Source: Pseudomonadota bacterium
Lineage (GTDB): Bacteria; Pseudomonadota; Alphaproteobacteria; Azospirillales; Azospirillaceae
DNA length: 5,001 bases
Direction of reading: 5' to 3'
NCBI GenBank assembly: GCA_023412175.1
Contig: JAEYOB010000233.1
Coordinates: forward strand, 1 to 5,001
Part shown: one piece after another, positions 1 through 5,001 of the stretch
Position numbering within the stretch: position 1 is the stretch's first letter
Layout of the letters: every line of letters begins with the position of its first letter
Position numbers and translations under genes: made by a program
Notes under the pieces: model-generated
What the model was told of the DNA's origin: nothing
Databases searched by the model: none
The model's input: the letters and a program-made list of their open reading frames with translations, nothing else

Positions 1-14
1 CCCCCCCCCCCCCC
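1..14. repeat. Homopolymer of 14 C (G on the coding strand) in the cytochrome c gene
   Basis: The first 14 bases of the window are all C. On the minus strand they continue the cytochrome c frame as glycine codons after Arg-Arg-Pro-Ala. The run may extend further left. A tract this long is prone to slippage in cells and to miscalling in sequencing, and it may mark a contig end, so the reading frame beyond it is not trustworthy. Confidence 0.9.
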
Positions 15-512
15 GGCGGGCCGGCGGTACTCCTCCGCGTCCATGCCGTCGAGGCGTCGCAGGAAGGCCGTCACCGCCCACGGCTCGTCGGTGCGCTGCC
101 GCGCCGGCCACGCGGGCATGCCCGCCATTTTGATGCCGTTCAAGGTGATCCAGTACAGCTCCTCGCTGGTCCAGTCGTCCACCACGTCCGGCAGGAAGGG
201 CGGGGCGGGCAGCATGTGGCGGGAGATCGGGTTGCGGGGCGCCGCGGGGGCGCCGTGGCAGGGCGCGCAACCGTTCTCGTAATGCCCGGCTCCGCGCCGG
301 ATCAGCGCCGGGTCGTCCAGGTCCGGCGGAGGGCCGACCATCATGGCGTGCGTCTCGATGGCGTTCCGCATGCCGAACTCGATGAACGAGGTGGTGACCG
401 CCCAATGGTCCTTGCTGGCGCCGATGTTGTACAGGCCGGACCACGCGAACAGGAGCGCCCCCGCCCCCTGCGCGGCGAGCAGCAGTGCAAGGATCTTCAG
501 GGTTCCGCGCAT
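1..512 (-). CDS. Membrane-anchored monohaem cytochrome c, 3' end off the left edge
   Basis: A small c-type cytochrome, probably carrying electrons in the periplasm to the oxidase encoded divergently next door. I translated this strand directly: 170 codons are visible with no stop. Residues 1-24 form a basic N-terminus plus one hydrophobic stretch with no clear cleavage site, so it is probably a signal anchor. The haem c motif is Cys82-Ala-Pro-Cys85-His86, and Met132 in a Gly-Met-Pro context is the likely sixth ligand. A conserved-looking stretch (Asp35-His36-Trp37, then Glu53-Thr-His55-Ala) precedes the haem; I recall similar N-termini on cytochromes sitting beside alternative cytochrome oxidases, but cannot check this. 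The start is supported by GAGGGGG (524-518 on this strand) five bases before ATG; a second GGAG directly abuts the ATG. The visible end is odd: four glycines encoded by a pure G run, where the window stops. It is a class I cytochrome c by motif; its exact partner is inference. Confidence 0.85.
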   Translation of the reverse strand, partial: MRGTLKILALLLAAQGAGALLFAWSGLYNIGASKDHWAVTTSFIEFGMRNAIETHAMMVGPPPDLDDPALIRRGAGHYENGCAPCHGAPAAPRNPISRHMLPAPPFLPDVVDDWTSEELYWITLNGIKMAGMPAWPARQRTDEPWAVTAFLRRLDGMDAEEYRRPAGGGG

Positions 513-517
513 CTCCG

Positions 518-524
518 CCCCCTC
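518..524 (-). promoter_or_regulatory. Ribosome binding site of the cytochrome c gene
   Basis: Read on the minus strand this is GAGGGGG, five bases before the ATG at 512-510. It supports that start over in-frame Met codons further in, such as Met48, which would remove the membrane anchor. Confidence 0.55.
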
Positions 525-549
525 GGCCCGGCTCCGACCTCCACGGGAG

Positions 550-578
550 CGCAACGCCTGCCGGCTCGGATGGTTGCG
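550..578. repeat. Small inverted repeat in the divergent promoter region
   Basis: CGCAAC (550-555) and GTTGCG (573-578) are perfect inverted copies separated by 17 bases. The arms are short and in GC-rich DNA could arise by chance. The position between two divergent genes would suit an operator, but nothing else supports this. Confidence 0.3.
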
Positions 579-666
579 GGCACTCCGCCGGATTTGCCGT
601 GATTGCCGGGGAACACGGGCCGGCACGGCGAGTTGAAAGCTGCGACGGAAGCGTTCGCGGGGAAAT

Positions 667-674
667 GGGGGAAG
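667..674 (+). promoter_or_regulatory. Ribosome binding site of the subunit II gene
   Basis: GGGGGAAG lies seven bases before the ATG at 682, a good spacing. It decides in favour of 682 over the ATG at 665-667, which is in another frame. Confidence 0.55.
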
Positions 675-681
675 CACGGGC

Positions 682-1689
682 ATGGCCCTTGATCGAGGCC
701 GGCGCCGGTCGAGGCGTCTCGCGCGGCCCGTCGCGGCTGTTCCCCTCCTGGGGCTGGCGGCGTGCGAGGGGCGCCAGTCGGCGCTCAGCCCGGCCGGGGA
801 CAACGCCGCGGCCATCTTCGACCTGTCCATCGTCCTCGTCGCCGGGGCCACGGTCATCTTCGCGGGCGTCATGGCGCTGGCGCTGTACGCCGTCGTCGCG
901 CGTCCGGAACGTTTTCCCGGTGCCCGTGCCTGGGTGATCGGCGGCGGCATCGTCTTCCCCGTGGTTACGCTGACCGCCCTTCAGGTCTACGAGTTCGCCG
1001 TGGCGCGCCGCCTGCCCACGGCCGGGCCGGACACGTTGCGTGTCGAGGTCACCGGCTACATGTGGTGGTGGGAGGTGCGTTATCCCGGCGCCGGGCCGGA
1101 TGGCGGCGTGCGCACCGCCAACGAGATCCGCATCCCGGTGGGACGCCCGGTGGAGTTCGTCGTGCAGGCCGCCGACGTCATCCACAGCTTCTGGGTGCCG
1201 CGCCTCGCCGGCAAGATCGACATGATCCCCGGCCATGTGAACCGCCTGACCGTCGTGGCGACGGAGCCCGGCTGGTACCGCGGGCAATGCGCCGAGTACT
1301 GCGGCGCCCAGCACGCGCTCATGGCCCTGGACGTGGTGGCGGAACCGCCGGAGCGCTTCGACGCGTGGCTCGCCGAACAGGCCCGGCCGGCACCGGAGCC
1401 CGCCGACGTGGCGCTCGCGGCGGGGCGCGACGCCTTCCTGGCGCTCGGCTGCGGCGCCTGCCACCGGGTGGGTGGGACGCGGGCGCAGGGGACGCTTGGC
1501 CCCGACCTGACGCACGTCGGTGGCCGGCTGGCGCTGGCCGCCGGGACGTTGCCCAACGGCGCCGGGGCGCTGGCCGGCTGGATCGCCGGCGCCCAGCACG
1601 TGAAGCCGGAGAACCGCATGCCGTCCTTCGACGTGGTGGACCGCGAGACCCTGCACGCCGTCGCCCTCTGGCTGGAGAGCCTGAAATGA
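682..1689 (+). CDS. coxB: Cytochrome c oxidase subunit II fused to a C-terminal cytochrome c domain (caa3 type)
   Basis: Takes electrons from a soluble or anchored cytochrome c and passes them via its own haem c and the CuA centre to subunit I; acts on the periplasmic face. The 335 residues show: a very basic N-terminus; a lipobox Leu25-Ala-Ala-Cys28, so the mature protein is probably a lipoprotein; two membrane helices at about 45-73 and 84-105; the aromatic electron-entry motif around Trp128-Trp129-Trp130; CuA ligands His168, Cys203, Glu205, Cys207, His211 and Met214; then from about 243 a cytochrome c domain with Cys257-Gly-Ala-Cys260-His261 and axial Met313. The domain order is that of caa3 oxidases and rhizobial CoxM. 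The K-channel entrance Glu, normally just before helix 2 in an Glu-x-x-Trp-Thr context, is absent: the region reads Trp-Val-Ile-Gly-Gly-Gly. The signal peptide is long in its basic part (Arg-rich 5-15, with Ser-Arg-Arg at 10-12), but the lipobox favours Sec and lipoprotein processing. The stop overlaps the next start by four bases. Confidence 0.95.
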   Translation: MALDRGRRRSRRLARPVAAVPLLGLAACEGRQSALSPAGDNAAAIFDLSIVLVAGATVIFAGVMALALYAVVARPERFPGARAWVIGGGIVFPVVTLTALQVYEFAVARRLPTAGPDTLRVEVTGYMWWWEVRYPGAGPDGGVRTANEIRIPVGRPVEFVVQAADVIHSFWVPRLAGKIDMIPGHVNRLTVVATEPGWYRGQCAEYCGAQHALMALDVVAEPPERFDAWLAEQARPAPEPADVALAAGRDAFLALGCGACHRVGGTRAQGTLGPDLTHVGGRLALAAGTLPNGAGALAGWIAGAQHVKPENRMPSFDVVDRETLHAVALWLESLK

Positions 1690-4217
1690 CGCCGCTCGAC
1701 ACCGACCGGTACGTCCCCAGCCCGCTGCCCCGTCCGGGTGGGGAACTGGAGACGCTGGAGCGCGTCTGGCGAAGGCCCAGGGGCCTGCGCCTGCTCACCG
1801 AGGTGAACAATAACCTTATCGGGCCGCTCTACATCGGCACGGCGCTGCTGTTCTTCGTCATCGCCGGCCTGCTGGCGCTGGCGATGCGGGTGCAGCTGGC
1901 GGTGCCGGAGAACGACCTGCTCGACCACCGCACTTACAACCAGTTCTTCACCGTGCACGGCACGGCCATGATGTTCCTGTTCGCCGTGCCGGTGGTGGAG
2001 GCCATCGGCGTCTACCTGATCCCGCCCATGCTGGCGGCCCGCGACCTGCCGTTCCCGCGCTTGTCGGCCTTCGCGTTCTGGGCCTACTTCTTCGGCGGGA
2101 TCTCCTTCTTCTGCTCGCTGATCTTCGACGCGGCGCCCGACGGCGGCTGGTTCATGTACCCGCCGCTGACCAGCTTCACCCACTCGCCGGGGATCAACAC
2201 GGATTTCTGGCTGCTCGGCATCGGCTTCATCGAGATCTCGGCCATCGCCGGCGCCATCGAGATCATCGTCGGCATCCTGCGCACCCGGCCGCCGGGCATG
2301 TCGCTGGACAAGCTGCCGATCTATTGCTGGTCGATGCTGGTTATGGCCGGGATGATCGTCTTCGCCTTCCCGGCGGTGATCGTCGCCACGGCGCTGCTGG
2401 AGATTGAGCGCGCCTTCCACTGGCCCTTCTTCATCGCCGACCTGGGCGGCGACCCGCTGCTGTGGCAGCACCTGTTCTGGTTCTTCGGCCATCCGGAGGT
2501 CTACATCATCTTCCTGCCGGCCGCCGGGATGGTGTCGATGATGGTGCCGACCATCGCCCGCCACCCGCTGGTCGGCCACGACTGGATCGTGCTGGCGCTG
2601 GTGGGGACGGGGATTTTCAGCTTCGGGTTGTGGGTGCACCACATGTTCACCACCGGCATCCCGCAGTTGTCCCTCAGCTTCTTCTCGGCGGCCAGCATGG
2701 CGGTGTCGGTTCCCGCCGGCATGCAGGTGTTCGCCTGGATCGCCACGCTGGGCAAGGGGCGGGTGCAGTGGACCGTCGCCACCTATTTCATCCTGGGCTT
2801 CCTGTTCATCTTCGTGCTAGGCGGGCTGACCGGGGTCATGGTGGCGGTGATCCCCTTCGACTGGCAGGCGCATGACAGCTACTTCGTGGTGGCGCACCTG
2901 CATTACGTGCTGATCGGCGGCATGGTCTTTCCGCTGTTCGGGGCGCTGTACTACTGGTGGCCGACGCTGAACGGCAGGATGCTGTCCGAGCGGGCGGGGC
3001 GCTGGGCGTTCTGGCTGATGTTTCTCGGCTTCAATACGGCGTTCTTTCCCATGCACGTCAGCGGCCTGCTGGGCATGCCGCGGCGCGTCTACACCTATCC
3101 GGCGGGGTTGGGGTGGGACTGGCTGAACCTCGTGTCCACGGCGGGCTCCTTCATGCTGGCGTTGGGCGTGGCCGTCGTGCTGGCGGACATGGCGCGCAAC
3201 GCGCTGGGCTGGGGCGATCCCGCCCCGGAGAATCCCTGGCGGGCCGGCACGCTGGAGTGGGTGCCGAACGGCAACTACGCGACGCGCAGCATCCCGCGCA
3301 TCGGCAGCCTCTACCCGCTGTGGGACAACCCCGGCCTGTCCCGGCAGATCCAGGAGGGCGGCCATTTCCTGCCGGGCACCCCGACCCAGCGGCGCGAGAC
3401 CATCGTCACCAGCCCCATCGAGGCGGAGTCGCAATACCTCATGCCCATGCCGGGGCCGCATTGGGGGCACTTCCTGGCCGGCCTGTTCACGGCGGCGCAC
3501 TTCCTGATGCTGACCGTGCAGCTCTACTGGCTGTCCATCGTGCCGGGCGTGCTGGCCATCGCCAGCGTCCTCTGGTGGCTGTGGGACCTGGACAAGGGCG
3601 CCGACCACGCGCCGCAGGACATCGGCGGCGGCATCCGGGTCCCGGTGTATGTGCAGGGGCCGCGCAGCCACGCCTGGTGGGCGATGGTGGTCCTGCTGCT
3701 GGTGGACGGGACGGCCTTCGGCTGCCTGATGTTCACCTACCTGTTCCTGTGGACGGTCAGCCCCGACGTCTGGCCGACGGACTCCGCGGTGCTGCCGTCG
3801 CTGTGGTGGCTGGCGGGTGGGGTGGCGCTGTGGGCGCTGGCGTCCGGGGCGATGGCGTGGGCCGGCCGGGCGCTGGGGGAGAACCGCCACTGGACGGTGC
3901 GCCTCTGCCTGCTGGCCGGCCTCGTCCTGGCGCTGGCGGGAATCGTCACCGACGCGACGGCGCAGATCCAGACCGGGCTGAAGGGGGCGGAGAGCGCCTA
4001 CGGCGCGGCGGTCTACGTGCTGGTCGCCTACCAGGGCTTCCACGTGGCGGTGCTGCTGGTGATGGCGCTCTACACGCTGGCGCGCTCGGCCTGCGGCCTG
4101 ATCGGGGCGGAGCGGCGAGTCACCTTCGACAACACCATGCTGTTCTGGCAGTACACCTGCGTGCAGGGCATGCTGGCGCTGCTGCTGGTGCACCTGTTCC
4201 CGAGGCTGGTCGCATGA
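1686..4217 (+). CDS. ctaD: Cytochrome c oxidase subunit I + III fusion, A-type haem-copper oxygen reductase
   Basis: The catalytic subunit: reduces O2 to water at haem a3-CuB in the inner membrane. It has 843 residues against roughly 530-560 for subunit I alone. About 40-505 is subunit I with twelve helices: His91 and His406 (haem a), His404 (haem a3), His269, His318 and His319 (CuB), Tyr273 in His-Pro-Glu-Val-Tyr (cross-linked Tyr), His396-Asp397 (Mg/haem propionate region), Arg466-Arg467. About 505-592 is an extra-membrane linker, 593-632 looks like two more helices, and about 660-843 is subunit III with about five helices. The D-channel ends are kept (Asp120, Glu271), but its asparagines are Val109, Ser127 and Glu192; the K-channel Lys and Thr are Gln347 and Ala344. 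In subunit III the usual Glu is Asp674 and other signature residues are lost. The ATG at 1686 overlaps the upstream stop (ATGA), with GGAGAG six bases before it. A longer in-frame extension to 762 is only a shadow over the upstream gene. An NO reductase is less likely because Tyr273 is present. Confidence 0.95.
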   Translation: MTPLDTDRYVPSPLPRPGGELETLERVWRRPRGLRLLTEVNNNLIGPLYIGTALLFFVIAGLLALAMRVQLAVPENDLLDHRTYNQFFTVHGTAMMFLFAVPVVEAIGVYLIPPMLAARDLPFPRLSAFAFWAYFFGGISFFCSLIFDAAPDGGWFMYPPLTSFTHSPGINTDFWLLGIGFIEISAIAGAIEIIVGILRTRPPGMSLDKLPIYCWSMLVMAGMIVFAFPAVIVATALLEIERAFHWPFFIADLGGDPLLWQHLFWFFGHPEVYIIFLPAAGMVSMMVPTIARHPLVGHDWIVLALVGTGIFSFGLWVHHMFTTGIPQLSLSFFSAASMAVSVPAGMQVFAWIATLGKGRVQWTVATYFILGFLFIFVLGGLTGVMVAVIPFDWQAHDSYFVVAHLHYVLIGGMVFPLFGALYYWWPTLNGRMLSERAGRWAFWLMFLGFNTAFFPMHVSGLLGMPRRVYTYPAGLGWDWLNLVSTAGSFMLALGVAVVLADMARNALGWGDPAPENPWRAGTLEWVPNGNYATRSIPRIGSLYPLWDNPGLSRQIQEGGHFLPGTPTQRRETIVTSPIEAESQYLMPMPGPHWGHFLAGLFTAAHFLMLTVQLYWLSIVPGVLAIASVLWWLWDLDKGADHAPQDIGGGIRVPVYVQGPRSHAWWAMVVLLLVDGTAFGCLMFTYLFLWTVSPDVWPTDSAVLPSLWWLAGGVALWALASGAMAWAGRALGENRHWTVRLCLLAGLVLALAGIVTDATAQIQTGLKGAESAYGAAVYVLVAYQGFHVAVLLVMALYTLARSACGLIGAERRVTFDNTMLFWQYTCVQGMLALLLVHLFPRLVA

Positions 4218-4573
4218 GGGCGCGCAGCTTTCCCGCCACCCTCGCCGGCATGCTGGCGGCCTTCCTGATCTGGGCGGCGCACTTCTTCGCGGTCTACGGC
4301 CTCAACGGGCTGGCCTGCGCCCGCGGGCTCGACACCCTGCGGGTGCTGGGGTTCCCGTTCGTGCCGTTCGCGGTGGTCGCAGCGACGGGGCTGGCCCTGC
4401 TGCTGGCCGGCGGGGTGCTGGTGGCGGCGCTGCTCGGCCGCGGTCCGGCGGCGCAGGCCCGCGAGGATCCGCGCCGCTTCATCCGCTGGTTCACCGCGGG
4501 TGCCGCCGGAGTGGCCCTGATCGCCATCCTGTGGAACGGCCTGCCGGCTTTTCAGGTGCCGCCCTGCGGCTGA
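4214..4573 (+). CDS. Small three-helix membrane protein of the oxidase operon, function unknown
   Basis: I do not recognise a named family with certainty. The 119 residues are mostly hydrophobic, with helices at about 8-30, 48-74 and 95-114. Positive charges lie in the N-terminus (Arg2, Arg4) and the 76-91 loop, so the positive-inside rule puts the N-terminus in the cytoplasm. Cys35 and Cys118 then both fall on the periplasmic side, and could pair or bind metal. Helix 1 has a Trp20-Ala-Ala-His23-Phe-Phe motif and helix 3 ends in Trp107-Asn-Gly-Leu-Pro. The ATG overlaps the stop of the oxidase fusion (ATGA), with GAGG at 4202-4205 eight bases upstream, so translation is probably coupled. The position suggests an accessory or small structural subunit, or an assembly helper, for this oxidase. 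It is far too short to be subunit III, which is already fused upstream, and subunit IV-like proteins of other oxidases have a different layout. Reality of the gene is well supported; role is inference. Confidence 0.8.
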   Translation: MRARSFPATLAGMLAAFLIWAAHFFAVYGLNGLACARGLDTLRVLGFPFVPFAVVAATGLALLLAGGVLVAALLGRGPAAQAREDPRRFIRWFTAGAAGVALIAILWNGLPAFQVPPCG

Positions 4574-4598
4574 GGTTGGAAGATTTCGTGGTATTCCG
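4574..4598. other. Short gap between convergent genes
   Basis: Only 25 bases separate the TGA of the small membrane protein from the TAA of the opposing S24 gene. I see no GC-rich hairpin with a T tract. The nearest structure, GGTTGG (4574-4579) with CCAACC (4615-4620), has a 35-base loop and reaches into the opposing gene, so it is not a credible intrinsic terminator. Confidence 0.5.
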
Positions 4599-5001
4599 TT
4601 ATGGCTCCTGCAAGCCAACCACGGTGTTTACCGTATCGATCTCGGCCCGCGGCACCGTGAACTCGCGTTCCTCCGGCTGGTACTCCCGGAGCACGACGCC
4701 GCCCTCCTGCGTGTGGCGGACGAATTCCTTGACCAGGACCGCCTTGTTCGTTTTCACGACCACGACACCAGAGCCGGGTGCCGGGGGCTTGTGCGGGTTG
4801 ACGTGCAGCAGCTGAGCGGGCCGGAACCGAGGCATCATGCTGTCGCCCACCACATACATGGCATAAGGGTCACGGGCGTTCATCAAGTAGGCCGGCTTTG
4901 TGATCCAGTCGATCGGGCCATCCTCCAGGAACATCTCCTGCTCGACACCGCCGCGGGCGGCGGCGCGAACCGGCATCTGCGCCGACGCGGCGTCGGCGGG
5001 G
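4599..5001 (-). CDS. S24 peptidase-domain regulator (LexA/phage-repressor-like), N-terminus beyond the right edge
   Basis: The C-terminal domain of a LexA/CI-type protein, which in most members follows a helix-turn-helix DNA-binding domain. The visible 133 codons stay open to the window edge, so the Met at 4976 is probably internal; residues below are numbered from it. The catalytic signature is Gly44-Asp-Ser46-Met-Met-Pro, the nucleophile being Ser46. The general-base Lys is Lys83 in a Leu-Val-Lys-Glu-Phe context, at the spacing normal for the family. A hydrophobic strand (71-74) lies between them and the protein ends Val-Val-Gly-Leu-Gln-Glu-Pro. No Ala-Gly or Cys-Gly cleavage dipeptide is visible before Ser46; it could lie outside the window, or the protein may not self-cleave. 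It converges on the oxidase operon with a 25-base gap and need not be functionally linked. It may be a stress or prophage-derived regulator; the missing N-terminus leaves this open. Confidence 0.85.
   Translation of the reverse strand, partial: PADAASAQMPVRAAARGGVEQEMFLEDGPIDWITKPAYLMNARDPYAMYVVGDSMMPRFRPAQLLHVNPHKPPAPGSGVVVVKTNKAVLVKEFVRHTQEGGVVLREYQPEEREFTVPRAEIDTVNTVVGLQEP

Larger units (their letters stand above)
513..681. promoter_or_regulatory. Divergent intergenic region between the cytochrome c gene and the oxidase operon
   Basis: These 169 bases separate two divergent start codons and must hold the promoters of both transcription units. I see no convincing sigma70 pair: TTGAAA at 633-638 could be a -35 element, but no good -10 hexamer follows at 16-18 bases. 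No FNR-type TTGAT-N4-ATCAA site is visible. The shared region suggests that the two units are expressed together, which is inference. Confidence 0.5.

Noticed and set aside
43..636. Several plus-strand open frames opposite the cytochrome c gene
   Set aside because: The minus strand encodes a clear cytochrome c with signal anchor, CxxCH and axial Met. The plus-strand frames show no recognisable motif.
621..636. Near match to a sigma54 promoter (GGCACG followed by TTGA)
   Set aside because: The distance is one base too long and the invariant GC of the -12 element is missing, so it does not meet the sigma54 pattern.
693..715. Palindrome CCGGCGCCGG flanked by direct repeats TCGAGGC just after the subunit II start
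   Set aside because: It lies in Arg/Gly codons of the signal peptide, and such short GC-rich symmetry is common at this base composition.
762..1685. In-frame upstream extension of the subunit I/III fusion to an ATG at 762
   Set aside because: The extension is Arg/Gly/Ala-rich nonsense read out of frame through the subunit II gene. The ATGA start at 1686 with its own ribosome binding site gives a normal N-terminus.
2487..2503. Possibility that the oxidase is a CuA-type NO reductase
   Set aside because: His269-Pro-Glu271-Val-Tyr273 keeps the cross-linked Tyr expected of oxygen reductases. NO reductase relatives, as I recall, lack this Tyr. It is kept only as an alternative to test because of the missing K-channel.
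1080..2642. A 520-codon open frame on the minus strand opposite the two oxidase genes
   Set aside because: Its translation is low in hydrophobic residues and rich in Arg, Gln, His and Pro, with no domain I recognise. It lies opposite two clearly real genes whose GC-biased third positions suppress antisense stops.
2817..4193. A 458-codon open frame on the minus strand opposite the subunit I/III fusion
   Set aside because: Same reasoning: Arg/Gln/His/Pro-rich shadow of a strongly supported gene, with no motif.
4574..4620. GGTTGG/CCAACC as a terminator between the convergent genes
   Set aside because: Six-base arms with a 35-base loop and no T tract, and one arm lies inside the opposing coding region.

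Overview
This GC-rich window reads as chromosomal or megaplasmid DNA of an alphaproteobacterium. The codon use, the cytochrome oxidase type and the neighbouring regulator would suit the Rhodospirillales/Azospirillum group, but that assignment is inference from gene style and not from a marker gene. The window holds no RNA gene, insertion sequence or CRISPR array.

Layout: (i) 1-512, minus strand, the N-terminal part of a membrane-anchored monohaem cytochrome c whose 3' end runs off the left edge through a 14-base C run (G on the coding strand). (ii) 513-681, a divergent intergenic region that must carry the promoters for both directions. (iii) 682-4573, plus strand, a tightly packed operon of three genes: a subunit II of a haem-copper oxidase with a lipobox, a CuA site and a fused C-terminal cytochrome c domain; a very large subunit I + subunit III fusion; and a 119-residue three-helix membrane protein of unknown function. 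The two junctions are both ATGA overlaps, so translation is probably coupled. (iv) 4574-4598, a 25-base gap between convergent genes. (v) 4599-5001, minus strand, the C-terminal S24 peptidase (LexA/phage-repressor-like) domain of a regulator whose N-terminus lies beyond the right edge.

Together the oxidase genes encode a caa3-like terminal oxidase resembling the alternative CoxMNOP-type enzymes of rhizobia. The divergent cytochrome c is the natural candidate electron donor, passing electrons to the fused haem c domain, then CuA, haem a and the haem a3-CuB centre in the inner membrane. All metal ligands and the cross-linked Tyr are present, so oxygen reduction is expected. What stands out is the proton-uptake machinery. 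The canonical K-channel residues are replaced in subunit I (Lys to Gln347, Thr to Ala344), and the K-channel entrance Glu of subunit II has no counterpart. The D-channel keeps its entrance Asp and terminal Glu, but its three asparagines are Val109, Ser127 and Glu192. The subunit III part has also lost several signature residues. This oxidase with remodelled proton paths, plus its small bi-cysteine membrane partner, is the most interesting content of the window.
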